From contig NZ_BMMV01000001.1 of NCBI RefSeq assembly GCF_014646115.1, positions 174,084-238,083 on the forward strand: a DNA stretch of 64,000 bases. Reading direction: 5' to 3'. A program made the position numbers and the translations under genes. Positions 28,220 through 37,641 of the stretch are shown here, in pieces. The stretch comes from Streptomyces camponoticapitis (GTDB taxonomy: Bacteria > Actinomycetota > Actinomycetes > Streptomycetales > Streptomycetaceae). Position 1 is the first letter of the stretch. Every line of letters starts with the position of its first letter. Under the pieces are notes generated by a model. It was not told the DNA's origin, did not search any database, and saw only the letters and a list, made by a program, of their open reading frames with translations.

Positions 28220-29200
28220 TCAGGCCTCCTTCCGGGTGCGCGGGTCGAGGAAGAGATAGACCATGTCCGCGAGGAGATTCGCCGCGAGCACGGAGAGCGT
28301 GATGATCAGGAAGACGCCCTGCATCAGCGGATAGTCCTTGGCGCCGACCGCCTGGAAGAGCTGATAGCCGATGCCCGGATAGGAGAAGACCATCTCCACC
28401 AGCAGCGTGCCGCCGACGATGAAACCCAGCGAGAGCGCGAAGCCGGAGATGTTGGGGAGGATCGCGTTGCGCGCGGCGTACGAGAACATCACGCGGCGCT
28501 CGGAGAGCCCCTTGGCCTGCGCGACCATGACGTAGTCCTCGGAGGAGACGGTCACCATCATGTTGCGCATGCCGAGGATCCAGCCGGCGATGGCGCTGAG
28601 GATGATCGTGATGCCGGGCAGGAATCCGTGGTAGAGCGCGCTGGAGATGAACGGCACGTCGAACGCGGGCACCAGCGAGCTGTCGTAGCCGCCGGCCGCC
28701 GGGAAGATCGGCCACTTCACGGCGAACAGGGCGATGGCGATGAGCCCGAGCCAGAAGTACGGGATCGAGGAGATGAACGTCGTGACGGGCAGCAGGCTGT
28801 CCATCCACGAGCCGCGCCGCCAGCCGCTGTAGACCCCGATACCGGTGCCGAGCAGGAAGCTGATCAGGGTGGTGAGGCCGACCAGCACCAGCGTCCAGGG
28901 CAGCGACTGCGAGATGACCTCGCTGACGGGTGTCGGGAAGAAGGTGAAGGAGAGCCCGAGGTCGCCCTGGAAGAGCTGGCCCCAGTAGTCGGTGTACTGC
29001 TGCCAGAGCGAGCGTTCCTTGTCGAGGCCGAAGAGGGCCTTGAGAGAGGCGATCGCACTGGTGTCGAGCTGGCCCTGGAACCGGGCGATCAGGGCCTGGA
29101 CCGGGTCGCCGGGCATCAGCCGCGGGATCAGGAAGTTGATGGTGATCGCCGCCCACGCCGTGACGACGTAGAAGAGGATCCGCTGGAGGACGAACTTCAC
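28220..29200 (-). CDS. ABC transporter permease, OppB/DppB-like
   Basis: This 326-residue permease has the family-typical N-terminus ([30 protein letters not shown]). Six predicted membrane helices and the EAA-type loop [28 protein letters not shown] follow. It pairs with the OppC-like protein to form the pore. Start is GTG 29200, overlapping the preceding ATPase stop by 4 nt (GTGA). The open frame extends upstream, but that extension is the ATPase tail in another frame. Confidence 0.91.
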   Translation of the reverse strand: MKFVLQRILFYVVTAWAAITINFLIPRLMPGDPVQALIARFQGQLDTSAIASLKALFGLDKERSLWQQYTDYWGQLFQGDLGLSFTFFPTPVSEVISQSLPWTLVLVGLTTLISFLLGTGIGVYSGWRRGSWMDSLLPVTTFISSIPYFWLGLIAIALFAVKWPIFPAAGGYDSSLVPAFDVPFISSALYHGFLPGITIILSAIAGWILGMRNMMVTVSSEDYVMVAQAKGLSERRVMFSYAARNAILPNISGFALSLGFIVGGTLLVEMVFSYPGIGYQLFQAVGAKDYPLMQGVFLIITLSVLAANLLADMVYLFLDPRTRKEA

Positions 29201-30447
29201 TTCGCCGCCACCTCCGTCGTGCTCGCGGTGGGACCTGAGCCGGTGGGCCCCGTGCCGGTGCCCGTGACGTCGCCGCTCACGGGGGCGCCGGGGACGGCCG
29301 TGGTGACGGGGCGGTCCTCGTACAGCCAGCACGCCGCCCACTGGCCGTCGTCGAGTTCGAAGCGCGGCGGCAGTTCGGTGCGGCAGCGCTCCATCGCCTT
29401 GGGACAGCGGGGGTGGAAGCGGCAGCCCCCTGGCGGGGAGATGAGTGAAGGGGGCTCGCCGCTTCCGGTCTCTTCCTGGGCCTCCTCGTCCGCGAGGCGG
29501 TCGGGGTCGGGGGCCGAGGCGATCAGCAACTGGGTGTAGGGGTGCGCGGGTTGCTGGGTGACGGTCTCGCTGTCGCCGCCCTCCACGATCCGCCCCGCGT
29601 ACATCACCAGGGTCGTGTCCGCGAAGTACCGCGCGGACGCGATGTCGTGCGTGATGTAGAGGATCGCCAGGTGCAGGCGCTCCTTGAGGTCACGCAGCAG
29701 GTTGAGTACGCCGAGCCGGATGGAGACGTCGAGCATCGAGACGGGCTCGTCCGCGAGGAGCACCTTGGGGTCGGCGCCCAGCGCCCGCGCGATGGCGACG
29801 CGCTGGCGCTGGCCGCCGGACAGCTCGTGCGGGAACTTGTCCAAGTACTGAAGAGGTGGCAGGAGTTGGACGCGTTCCAGCAGTTCGCACGCCTCCGCCT
29901 CGGTGGCCTGCTTGCCGTGGATCTTCAGCGAGCGGGTGAGGTGGTAGCGCACCGTGTGTACGGGATTGAGCGAGGCGAACGGGTCCTGGAAGATCAGCTG
30001 GACCTGTTTCACGTACGCCCGGAAGGACCGGCCGCGACCAGCCTTGACCGGGGTCCCGCCGAGCCGTATCTCGCCCTCGGTGAGCGGATACAGCTGCGAC
30101 AGCAGCCGGGCCACCGTCGACTTGCCCGACCCCGACTCGCCGACCAGCGCCGTGACGCTGCCGCGCCGCAGGCGCAGCGAGACGTCGTCGACGGCGTGGA
30201 CGGTGCGGCGCCGGCGGCTGACGAGATCGCCGACGGTCCGTCTGACGGGGAAGTGCTTGGTGACGCCGCGCGCTTCGAGCACGATGTCGCTGTCGCTGTC
30301 GTGAGCGGAGCCGCCGCCGGGGGCGGTGCCGCTGTCGGGAGCGGCGTCACCGCCGGGGACGGCCGCGGCGTCGGGGACGCCGGGGCCGGCCTGGTTCGTA
30401 CCGGCGGTGGAGCCGTTCTCGGCGGGGTCTCGGTCGTGGTTGGTCAT
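29197..30447 (-). CDS. ABC transporter ATP-binding protein, OppF/DppF-like
   Basis: This 416-residue second ATPase of the importer has an N-terminal disordered extension of about 50 residues ([15 protein letters not shown]). It is followed by [14 protein letters not shown], Walker [11 protein letters not shown]-loop [12 protein letters not shown], signature LSGGQRQRV, Walker [13 protein letters not shown] and H-loop ITHD. The C-terminal GCRFHPRCP motif is intact. Having two distinct ATPases is standard for Opp/Dpp systems. It lies 12 nt downstream of the binding-protein gene. Confidence 0.92.
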   Translation of the reverse strand: MTNHDRDPAENGSTAGTNQAGPGVPDAAAVPGGDAAPDSGTAPGGGSAHDSDSDIVLEARGVTKHFPVRRTVGDLVSRRRRTVHAVDDVSLRLRRGSVTALVGESGSGKSTVARLLSQLYPLTEGEIRLGGTPVKAGRGRSFRAYVKQVQLIFQDPFASLNPVHTVRYHLTRSLKIHGKQATEAEACELLERVQLLPPLQYLDKFPHELSGGQRQRVAIARALGADPKVLLADEPVSMLDVSIRLGVLNLLRDLKERLHLAILYITHDIASARYFADTTLVMYAGRIVEGGDSETVTQQPAHPYTQLLIASAPDPDRLADEEAQEETGSGEPPSLISPPGGCRFHPRCPKAMERCRTELPPRFELDDGQWAACWLYEDRPVTTAVPGAPVSGDVTGTGTGPTGSGPTASTTEVAAK

Positions 30448-30459
30448 CGGCCGGCCTCG

Positions 30460-32130
30460 TTACTTCGCGGGCTTGAGGTGCAGTACGACGTCCAGCGCGT
30501 TGGGCTGGGTCGGCTGCGGCGGGGCGTACGGGTCGGCCTCGGTGGGCCACCCCACCCAGTTCTTCGTGGAGTACTCGGCTCCGATGGGCGCCGCCGCCGT
30601 CGGGATCATCGGGACCTCGTCGACCATGATCTTCTGGATCGTGTTGAGGGCCGTGGTGCGCGCGGAGTCCTCCGTGGCGTTCGCGTACTCCTTCAGCGCC
30701 TTGGTCGCCTCAGGGCTGTCGAACCGGCCGAAGTTGCCGAGCGGCGCGTTCTTGCCGATGGGCTGGAGCAGCGCGCCGTCCATGATGTTCTGGTACATGT
30801 CGTACGGCGTGGCACCGGAGTTGGTCCAGTGCAGCGTGGCGTCGAAGTTGCCGTTGCCGATGTCGGCGGTCCACGCCTCGGCGGTCTGCGTCTTGACCTT
30901 CGCCTCGATACCCAGGGGCTTGATGTTGTCCTTGATGATGGACAGGCCCGTGATGTAGTCGTTCCAGCCGGCGGGGTCGGTGAAGGTCAGCTTCACGGCC
31001 TTGCCGTCCGGGTCCTTCAGGGTGCTGCCGTCGAGCGTGTAACCGGCCTCGTCCAGGACCTTCTTCGCGCCGGCGAGATCGGGCTTGATCGTGACCCCCT
31101 TGTACTCGGGGGCGAGGAAGGACTCACCGGCGGGCAGCGGGATACCGGTCGGGTTGGTGATCTCCGGGTAGAGCGTCGCCTGCGCCTGGATGTGGATCGC
31201 CTTGCGGTCGATCACCATGGCCATCGCCTTGCGGAGCGCCGGGTCACCCAGCGGGCCCCGGGTGGTGTTGAACCACAGGCCGTGGATGCCGAGGCCGGAG
31301 GGGAACCAGAGCTTGTTGTTCTTGGGGTCCTTGGCGACGTACAGCTGCTTGTAGTTCGGCATGAACACGAACGACCACTCCGCCTTGCCGTTGGCGAGTG
31401 CGGTGGTCTGCGCGCTGTTGTCGTTGTACGAGGTGAAGCGGAGCTCCTTCACCTGCGTCTTGCCCTTCCAGTAGGAGGACGTGGTGTCGAGCGTGGTGGT
31501 CTGCGGCGTGAACGTCTTGAGCTTGTACGGCCCCGAGCCGACCGGCTCGCGGTTGGGCCACGTCGCCGGGTCCTTGACCTTCTCCCAGATGTGCTTCGGC
31601 ACGACGAAGGTCGTGGTGATCTTGTTCTGGTTGACGTACTGCGAGTCCTTGAAGGTGAGGACGACCTTGCCGCCCTCGACGGCTATGCCGTCGTAGGGCA
31701 CGCCGTTTCCGTTGAGCGCCGGGTACTTCTTGATCAGCTCGAACGTGTACGCCACGTCCTCGGCGGTCAGCTTCTTGCCGTCCGACCACTTCGCCCGCTC
31801 GTCGATCGTGAAGGTGACCTTGGTGAAGTTCGACTCCCACTTCCAGTCGCTCGCCAGCCAGGGCTTGCCCTTCTCGCTGGGGCGAACCTGGTTGTTCATC
31901 ACCAGGGGCTCGTAGATCATGTAGCGGTAGCCCAGCGACGCGCCGGCGGAGGTGCCGAGGAACGGGTTGCTGTTGTTGGTCTGCGGGCCGTTCGGCATAC
32001 CGACGGTGAGGACGCCGGAGGCGCCGCCTGATGACCGGTTGGCATCCGAGTTGGCCGAGGAACATCCGACGGCGAGCGCGGCCACGACGGTGGCGGCGGC
32101 AAGCGCCCGGAGCTTGCGGTGTGCGGACAT
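30460..32130 (-). CDS. ABC transporter substrate-binding lipoprotein, family 5 (SBP_bac_5)
   Basis: This 556-residue lipoprotein has signal peptide LAAATVVAALAVGCSS with the lipobox cysteine at about residue 23. The mature part is a cluster C (family 5) binding protein: YEPLVMNN, SDGKKLTAEDVAYTFELIKKYP, GSGPYKL, RKAMAMVIDRKAI and the closing GAEYSTKNWVGWPTEADPYAPPQ. Such proteins normally bind peptides or nickel, but relatives bind cello- and laminari-oligosaccharides. The flanking glucosidase and glucanases make sugar the better guess. GGAG lies just upstream of the ATG. It is first in the transporter operon, so its promoter should lie in the repeat-rich stretch at 32131-32487. Confidence 0.9.
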   Translation of the reverse strand: MSAHRKLRALAAATVVAALAVGCSSANSDANRSSGGASGVLTVGMPNGPQTNNSNPFLGTSAGASLGYRYMIYEPLVMNNQVRPSEKGKPWLASDWKWESNFTKVTFTIDERAKWSDGKKLTAEDVAYTFELIKKYPALNGNGVPYDGIAVEGGKVVLTFKDSQYVNQNKITTTFVVPKHIWEKVKDPATWPNREPVGSGPYKLKTFTPQTTTLDTTSSYWKGKTQVKELRFTSYNDNSAQTTALANGKAEWSFVFMPNYKQLYVAKDPKNNKLWFPSGLGIHGLWFNTTRGPLGDPALRKAMAMVIDRKAIHIQAQATLYPEITNPTGIPLPAGESFLAPEYKGVTIKPDLAGAKKVLDEAGYTLDGSTLKDPDGKAVKLTFTDPAGWNDYITGLSIIKDNIKPLGIEAKVKTQTAEAWTADIGNGNFDATLHWTNSGATPYDMYQNIMDGALLQPIGKNAPLGNFGRFDSPEATKALKEYANATEDSARTTALNTIQKIMVDEVPMIPTAAAPIGAEYSTKNWVGWPTEADPYAPPQPTQPNALDVVLHLKPAK

Positions 32131-32215
32131 GGCGACTCCAGAAAGGGAATGCGGCTCTGTGGGACGGCGGGCCCGTGGAACTGGGGGCCTGGGGACCGGG
32201 TGTGGTGCGTTACCT

Positions 32216-32400
32216 GGTGCTGTGTGCGGGTGTACCGGTGGTGCGGCTCTTGCTGGTGGTGCTCGTGGTGCTCGTGGTGCGGGTGGTGCCGTGGTGCCGG
32301 TGGTGCGGCTCTTGCCGTGGTGCCGGTGGTACCGGTGGTGCGGTTCTGCCGGTGGTGCGGCTTCGCGGATGGTGCGCGTGTACCGGATTCCGGGTGTGCG
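32216..32400. repeat. low-complexity GGTGC/GGTGGTGCCG repeat tract
   Basis: This strongly biased G/T/C tract lies between the LacI and binding-protein genes. It contains a perfect 19-bp direct repeat, CCGGTGGTGCGGCTCTTGC, at 32235-32253 and 32297-32315, and many partial copies (CTCGTGGTG twice, CCGGTGGTGC at 32350). Open frames across it arise from the bias. The promoter of the transporter operon must lie within or next to it. Confidence 0.75.
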
Positions 32401-32487
32401 GGACCGACCGCGGTGCGGTCTTACGGCTGTACGACCTTGCGGCTGTGCTGTTCCGACCTGTACGGGTTGTGCGAGCGGAAACGCGGG

Positions 32488-33561
32488 TTACGCGGGTACG
32501 GAGTCGACCGGCGCGACCGCCGACGGGTTCGCGGCGGAACTCCGTGCCGTGGCGGCCGGCTTCCGCGCGGAATTCGACACGGCCAGCGGCGCCGACTGCC
32601 GTACGACCAACTCGGTTGGGAGAATGACCGGTTCGTCCGGCGCGGTCGTCCCTCCCAGATGCCCGAGCAGCATCAGCGCCGCCGTCTCCCCCATCCGCCG
32701 GGTGGGCTGGCGGACCGTCGTCAGGGGCGGTTCGGTGTGCTGGGCCATCGGGATGTCGTCGAACCCGACCACGGCGATGTCGTCCGGCACCGACCGCCCC
32801 GCCGCGCGCAGCGCCCTCAGCGCTCCCGCGGCGCTGATGTCGTTGTGCGCGAAGACTGAGTCGAACGGCGTCCCGGCGGTGAGGAGTTGTTCGACGGCCA
32901 GACGTCCCGACAGCTCCGTGAAGTCCCCCACCGCGACCAGGTCGGTCGGAAGGATCTCGCGGAAGCCGCCGAGCCGGTCGCGTACGCAGCCGAACTGCTC
33001 CGGCCCCGTGATGACCAGGGGTCTGCTGCGTCCGTCGGCGAGCAGATGGCGGGCGGCGGACGCACCTCCTTCGTGATTGGTGGTCACGACGGAGGGGAAG
33101 TCGTCGGGGTGACTGCCGCGATCGTCGATGAGCACGACCGGCAGACCCTTGTGGCTGAGGGCGATGATCTTGTCGAGCGTGTTCTCGGGCTCGACGACGA
33201 GCAGTCCGTCGAAGGCCCGCGCGGAGACCTGGGTGGTGAAGCGCTCGACCGAGTCCGCGCCGCGGTTGAAGGTAAAGAGCAGCAGGCCGTAGCCGGCGGC
33301 CTCCACCGTGTCGACGACGCCCTGCAGGACTTCGCCCATCCACGGCCACGTCAGCGAGGGCACCAGCATCCCGACCGTACGGCTGCTGCCACGGGCCAGT
33401 CCGACGGCGCCCGAGCTGGGCACGTATCCAAGAGATGCGATTACTTCACGGACTCGGGCGGCCGTTCCGCCGTCGACCTCACCCTTGGTGTTGATGACCC
33501 GGGACACGGTCGTCTTGCTGACACCGGCCGCGCGGGCGACGTCCGCAATGGTGACACGCAT
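32488..33561 (-). CDS. LacI family transcriptional regulator
   Basis: This 357-residue LacI-type repressor has the N-terminal helix-turn-helix (TIADVARAAGVSKTTVSRVINTKGEV), a hinge helix region (GAVGLARGSS), and a periplasmic-binding-protein-like sensor domain ending in VVGFDDIPMAQHTEPPLTTVRQP. The C-terminal 30 residues are an alanine- and serine-rich tail. It lies between the transporter operon and the divergent GH30 gene, so it probably controls both in response to an imported glucan oligosaccharide. A cluster of ACCGGT-centred palindromes overlaps its own promoter, suggesting autoregulation. Confidence 0.92.
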   Translation of the reverse strand: MRVTIADVARAAGVSKTTVSRVINTKGEVDGGTAARVREVIASLGYVPSSGAVGLARGSSRTVGMLVPSLTWPWMGEVLQGVVDTVEAAGYGLLLFTFNRGADSVERFTTQVSARAFDGLLVVEPENTLDKIIALSHKGLPVVLIDDRGSHPDDFPSVVTTNHEGGASAARHLLADGRSRPLVITGPEQFGCVRDRLGGFREILPTDLVAVGDFTELSGRLAVEQLLTAGTPFDSVFAHNDISAAGALRALRAAGRSVPDDIAVVGFDDIPMAQHTEPPLTTVRQPTRRMGETAALMLLGHLGGTTAPDEPVILPTELVVRQSAPLAVSNSARKPAATARSSAANPSAVAPVDSVPA

Positions 33562-33586
33562 CGAAGAGCCCCGAATCGTTGGATGA

Positions 33587-33620
33587 AACCGGTTCCGGTA
33601 CCGGTTCCGGAACCGGTTCC
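33587..33620. promoter_or_regulatory. cluster of overlapping LacI-type palindromes
   Basis: Within 34 bp there are several overlapping palindromes: AACCGGTT at 33587-33594, CCGGTACCGG at 33595-33604, and GGAACCGGTTCC at 33609-33620. The 16-bp palindrome CCGGTTCC/GGAACCGG spans 33601-33616. The cluster sits 26 nt upstream of the LacI start and in front of the divergent GH30 gene, the expected place for a shared operator. The family binding pattern (central CG step) fits. Confidence 0.65.
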
Positions 33621-33829
33621 AATTCGAGCGGTGAGTTAACCGGTCCAGACCAACGTCGTCAAGACTTCACACCGAAATTACTCGGGAGGTAACTCCTGGG
33701 GACCTGGAGGGGGTTATGCGTTCAGGTTCTGAATGTTCAATCCCTTGACTGGAGTTCACATCGGAGTTCACGCTCGCCTCACGATCCATGGAAGACCCCC
33801 CACCCCTCTGCCAAGAAGGGCAGCTCCCC
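33621..33829 (+). promoter_or_regulatory. upstream region of the GH30 gene
   Basis: This 209-nt non-coding region is relatively AT-rich. TTGACT occurs at 33745-33750 but without a good -10 at normal spacing. GGAGTTCAC is directly repeated near 33751 and 33763, a possible regulator site. AAGGG precedes the chosen ATG at 33830. Confidence 0.35.
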
Positions 33830-35722
33830 ATGATCAGACCGAGTGGCACCGGACGGCGGCTGACGAGGATGCTTCTCGTCGGCGTGCTGACGACCGCGGG
33901 CCTCACCGTCGTCTCCGCCGGTACGGCGCAGGCCGCCGGCGAGCAGGTGAACATCTGGCTCACGACCACCAGCGACGGTGGCGGCCGCAATGTGACCCGA
34001 GGCCTCCAGCAGCAGACGCCCGTCAACTTCCAGCCGGGCAACGGCGGCAGCGGCACGAACGTCACCGTGAACGAGAACACCAAGTACCAGACCTTCACCG
34101 GCGGCGGCGCCTCGTTCACCGACACGGCCGCCTGGCTGATGAAGGGCAGCGGAGCGCTCTCCCAGGCCACCCGCGACGACACGATGCGCAAGCTCTTCTC
34201 GCCGGCCGACGGCATCGGGCTCTCATTCATCCGCAACCCGCTGGGCGGCTCCGACCTCGCGCGGTTCGGCTACACCTTCGACGACATGCCGGCCGGCCAG
34301 ACCGACCCCGACCTGTCGGAATTCTCGATCGCACATGATCTCCAGGACGTGCTGCCGCTGACGAAGCAGGCGAAGCAGCTCAACCCGGCGCTGACGACGA
34401 TGGCGTCGCCCTGGACCGCCCCGGCCTGGATGAAGGACAACGGCCAGCTCAACGGCGGGTGGCTGAAGGCGGAGAACTACGGCGTCTACGCCGACTACTT
34501 CGTCAAGTACCTTCAGGCGTACCGCGACCAGGGCCTGCCGATCGACTACATCTCGGCGCAGAACGAGCCGACCTGCTGCTCCTCGTACCCGTCGATGAGC
34601 TGGAACGCCTCGGGGCTCGCGTACTTCACCAAGTCCGAGCTGCTGCCGAGTCTGCAGGCGGCCGGCCTGCCCACCAAGGTGATGGCGCACGACTGGAACT
34701 GGGACACGTACGACGCGTACGCGGCGGCCACCGTGAACGACGCGGCGATCCGCGACCACCCCAACTTCGGCGGCATCGCCTGGCACGGCTACGGCGGCGA
34801 CGTCAACAAGCAGACGCAGGTGCACAACCAGTACCCCCAGCTGGACGCCTTCCAGACCGAGCACTCCGGCGGCACCTGGATCGGCAATCAGCAGACCGAG
34901 GACATGTCCAACATCATCAACTACACCCGCAACTGGGCGAAGTCGGTGACCAAGTGGTCCCTGGCGGTGGACCAGAACCGCGGTCCGCACAACGGCGGTT
35001 GCGGCACCTGCGACGGGCTGATCACCGTCAACAACGGCGGCGCGCAGCACGGTCAGGTGAAGTACAACATCGAGTACTACACGATGGGGCACCTCACCAA
35101 GTTCGTGACGCCGGGCGCGCACCGTATCGAGTCCAGCGCCAGCACGTCCGTGCCCAACGTGGCCTGGCAGAACCCGAACGGCTCCAAGGCGCTGATCGCG
35201 TACAACGAGGGGTCGCAGGCGCGGGAGATACGGGTCAACTGGGGCGGCCAGAACTTCGGTTACTCACTGCCCGGCAAGACGTCGGCGACCTTCACCTGGG
35301 CCGGCGGCCAGTCGGGCGGCGGTGGCGGCACCGCCGGCACCCTGACCGGTCTCGGCGGCAAGTGCCTCGACGTGGCCGGCGGGAGCGGCGCCAACGGAAC
35401 GGCCGTCCAGCTCTGGGACTGCAACGGCTCCGCGGCGCAGCGCTGGACGATCGGCGGCGACGGGTCGGTGCGTACGCTCGGCAAGTGCCTGGACGTCGCG
35501 GCGGCGTCGACCGCCAACGGAGCAAAGGTGCAGTTGTACGACTGCAACGGCTCCGGGGCACAGCAGTGGAGATACGAGTCCGGCAGCGGTGACCTGGTGA
35601 ACGCTCCGGCCGACAAGTGCCTCGACATCACCGGCAATTCGTCGGCGAACGGGGCGGCGGCGCAGCTGTGGAGCTGCACCGGGGCGGCCAACCAGAAGTG
35701 GCGGCTCCAGGCCCAGACGTAG
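33830..35722 (+). CDS. secreted GH30 glycoside hydrolase with ricin-B (CBM13) domain, probable endo-beta-1,6-glucanase
   Basis: This 630-residue enzyme has a signal peptide to about residue 36 (MLLVGVLTTAGLTVVSAGTAQA). The GH30 (beta/alpha)8 domain has acid/base Glu246 in SAQNEPTCCSSYP and nucleophile Glu344 in FQTEHSGGTW, plus the beta-sandwich side domain (VAWQNPNGSKALIAYNEG). A glycine linker leads to a three-fold ricin-B lectin domain (about 497-630) with repeated GKCLDVA...QLWDCNGS...QRW. The closest pattern is GH30_3 endo-beta-1,6-glucanase, and beta-1,6 branches are common in fungal beta-glucan. Glucocerebrosidase-type or xylanase activity is less likely. The ATG at 33830 has a binding site, whereas the one at 33788 does not. 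Confidence 0.9.
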   Translation: MIRPSGTGRRLTRMLLVGVLTTAGLTVVSAGTAQAAGEQVNIWLTTTSDGGGRNVTRGLQQQTPVNFQPGNGGSGTNVTVNENTKYQTFTGGGASFTDTAAWLMKGSGALSQATRDDTMRKLFSPADGIGLSFIRNPLGGSDLARFGYTFDDMPAGQTDPDLSEFSIAHDLQDVLPLTKQAKQLNPALTTMASPWTAPAWMKDNGQLNGGWLKAENYGVYADYFVKYLQAYRDQGLPIDYISAQNEPTCCSSYPSMSWNASGLAYFTKSELLPSLQAAGLPTKVMAHDWNWDTYDAYAAATVNDAAIRDHPNFGGIAWHGYGGDVNKQTQVHNQYPQLDAFQTEHSGGTWIGNQQTEDMSNIINYTRNWAKSVTKWSLAVDQNRGPHNGGCGTCDGLITVNNGGAQHGQVKYNIEYYTMGHLTKFVTPGAHRIESSASTSVPNVAWQNPNGSKALIAYNEGSQAREIRVNWGGQNFGYSLPGKTSATFTWAGGQSGGGGGTAGTLTGLGGKCLDVAGGSGANGTAVQLWDCNGSAAQRWTIGGDGSVRTLGKCLDVAAASTANGAKVQLYDCNGSGAQQWRYESGSGDLVNAPADKCLDITGNSSANGAAAQLWSCTGAANQKWRLQAQT

Positions 35723-35771
35723 TACGCGGGTTCGTGGTCGGTGGTCCGCGGGCGGGGGATCACCGACCACG

Positions 35772-35815
35772 CGTACGGGGTGTCGGTGACCGGGCGGTCA
35801 CGGGCACCCCGTACG
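35772..35815. terminator. bidirectional terminator between GH30 and cimA
   Basis: An outer 11-bp stem (CGTACGGGGTG and complement) encloses an inner GTGACC/GGTCAC pairing. It lies between convergent stops at 35722 and 35844. Confidence 0.7.
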
Positions 35816-35843
35816 TACGTTTGTCTGTGCCGCTCCCCCGGCG

Positions 35844-37451
35844 CTACTCGGCGGGCTCGACCCCGGCCCGCAGCAGCCCGTAGGTGTACGCGTCCTCCAG
35901 GGCCTGCCACGACGCGGCGATCACGTTCTCGCCGACGCCCACCGTCGACCACTCCGCCGTCCCGTCCCCCGTGGTGATCAGCACGCGCGTCGTGGACTCC
36001 GTGCCGTGCTTGCCCTCCAGGATGCGCACCTTGTAGTCCACCAGCTCCAGCTTGGCGAGCTGCGGGTAGATGCGCTCCAGGCCGACCCGCATGGCCCGGT
36101 CCAGCGCGTTGACCGGCCCGTTGCCCTCGGCGGTGGCGACGATGCGCTCGCCCTTGGCCCACAGCTTCACCGTCGCCTCGTTGGCGTGCGAGCCATCGGG
36201 GCGGTCCTCGACGATCGCGCGCCACGACTCCGTACGGAAGTAGGTGCGTGCCCTGCCCTCGGCCTCCTCGCGCAGCAGCAGCTCGAAGGAGGCGTCGGCC
36301 GCCTCGTACGTGTAGCCCTTGAGCTCGCGCTCCTTGACCCGGCCGACGACGCGGCCGACCAGATCGCGGTCGTCGCCGAGGTCGATGCCCAGTTCCTTGC
36401 CCTTGAGCTCGATCGAGGCACGCCCGGCCATGTCGGAGACGAGCATCCGCATGGTGTTGCCGACCCGCGTGGGGTCGATGTGCTGGTAGAGGTCGGGGTC
36501 GACCTTGATCGCGGAGGCGTGCAGCCCGGCCTTGTGCGCGAAGGCGGAGACGCCGACGTACGGCTGGTGGGTGGAGGGCGTCAGATTGACGACCTCGGCG
36601 ATGGCGTGCGAGATCCTGGTCATCTCCGACAGCGCGCCCGGAGGCAGGACGCTCTTGCCGTACTTGAGCTCCAGCGCGGCGACGACGGGGAAGAGGTTCG
36701 CGTTGCCGACGCGCTCGCCGTAACCGTTGGCGGTGCACTGCACGTGCGTGGCGCCCGCGTCGACGGCGGCGAGGGTGTTGGCGACGGCGCAGCCCGTGTC
36801 GTCCTGGGCGTGGATGCCGAGCCGGGCGCCGGTGTCGGCGAGCACCGTGGCGACCACTGCCTGGATCTGGGCGGGCAGCATGCCGCCGTTGGTGTCACAG
36901 AGGATGACGACGTCGGCGCCGGCCTCGGCGGCGGCGCGGACGACGGCCTTGGCGTACTCGGGGTTGGCGCGGTAGCCGTCGAAGAAGTGCTCACAGTCGA
37001 CGAAGACGCGCCTGCCCTGTTCGCGCAGGTGGGAGACGGTGTCGGCGACCATCGCCAGATTCTCTTCGAGCGTCGTACGGAGCGCGAGCTCGACATGCCG
37101 GTCGTGCGACTTGGCGACGAGCGTGATCACCGGGGCGCCGGAGTCGAGCAGCGCCCTGACCTGCGGGTCGTCGGCGGCGGCGGCGCCGGGGCGGCGCGTG
37201 GAGCCGAACGCGACGAGCTTGGCGTGCTTGAAGTCGATCTCGCTCTGGGCGCGGGCGAAGAACTCGGTGTCGCGCGGGTTGGCGCCCGGCCAGCCGCCCT
37301 CGACGAACCCCACCCCGAAGTCGTCCAGGTGCCGCGCGATGGTCAGCTTGTCGGCGACGGTCAGATTGATGCCTTCGCGCTGGGCTCCGTCGCGCAGCGT
37401 GGTGTCGAACACATGGAAACTGTCGTCGGTGACCGTTGATTCTGTGGTCAT
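35844..37451 (-). CDS. cimA: (R)-citramalate synthase
   Basis: Citramalate synthase condenses pyruvate and acetyl-CoA, a threonine-independent route to 2-oxobutyrate and isoleucine. The 535-residue protein begins FHVFDTTLRDGAQREGINLTVADKL (metal- and substrate-binding DTTLRDGxQ). It has GANPRDTEFF, CDTNGGMLP, the metal-binding HAQDDTGCAVANTLAAVDAGATHVQ and NPYG-like NGYGERVGNANL. The long LeuA-type C-terminal regulatory domain has YKVRILEGKHGTESTTRVLI. The N-terminal pattern is that of CimA rather than 2-isopropylmalate synthase or homocitrate synthase. The ATG at 37451 is preceded by a leader with an apparent attenuator. Confidence 0.9.
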   Translation of the reverse strand: MTTESTVTDDSFHVFDTTLRDGAQREGINLTVADKLTIARHLDDFGVGFVEGGWPGANPRDTEFFARAQSEIDFKHAKLVAFGSTRRPGAAAADDPQVRALLDSGAPVITLVAKSHDRHVELALRTTLEENLAMVADTVSHLREQGRRVFVDCEHFFDGYRANPEYAKAVVRAAAEAGADVVILCDTNGGMLPAQIQAVVATVLADTGARLGIHAQDDTGCAVANTLAAVDAGATHVQCTANGYGERVGNANLFPVVAALELKYGKSVLPPGALSEMTRISHAIAEVVNLTPSTHQPYVGVSAFAHKAGLHASAIKVDPDLYQHIDPTRVGNTMRMLVSDMAGRASIELKGKELGIDLGDDRDLVGRVVGRVKERELKGYTYEAADASFELLLREEAEGRARTYFRTESWRAIVEDRPDGSHANEATVKLWAKGERIVATAEGNGPVNALDRAMRVGLERIYPQLAKLELVDYKVRILEGKHGTESTTRVLITTGDGTAEWSTVGVGENVIAASWQALEDAYTYGLLRAGVEPAE

Positions 37452-37560
37452 GACTCTGTGGCTCCTGTCGAGTGTGGAACGTGGAGTGTGGGAGGGGTCT
37501 GGCTCCACTGCCACCGTCTTCGCGTGCGTCCCGTTTCGGCCGGGGTGGGGCCGGAAAACG

Positions 37561-37586
37561 AAAAAACCCCTCGCGGGTGCGAGAGG
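37561..37586 (-). terminator. attenuator-like terminator in the cimA leader
   Basis: On the minus strand a CCTCTCGC/GCGAGGGG stem with one mismatch and a 4-nt loop is followed by six T residues. It lies 110 nt upstream of the cimA start, inside the leader. The same CCCCTCG and T-tract design occurs before ilvB (60554-60588). Confidence 0.7.
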
Positions 37587-37641
37587 TCTGCGCGCGGGTC
37601 TGGGGCACGATGCCCGCTCCGTACGTGGTGGTACGTAGCGG

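Noticed and set aside
29542..32031. Plus-strand open frame of about 829 codons opposite the ABC transporter genes
   Set aside because: Shadow of the ATPase and binding-protein genes, whose motifs are intact on the minus strand.
33788..33829. Upstream ATG giving the GH30 enzyme 14 extra residues
   Set aside because: It has no ribosome binding site and would bury the signal peptide. The ATG at 33830 has AAGGG upstream.
34148..34165. GGAGCGCTCTCC inside GH30, similar to the CebR-type palindrome
   Set aside because: It encodes Ser-Gly-Ala-Leu-Ser within a catalytic domain segment and is only an 8-bp palindrome, so it is probably chance.
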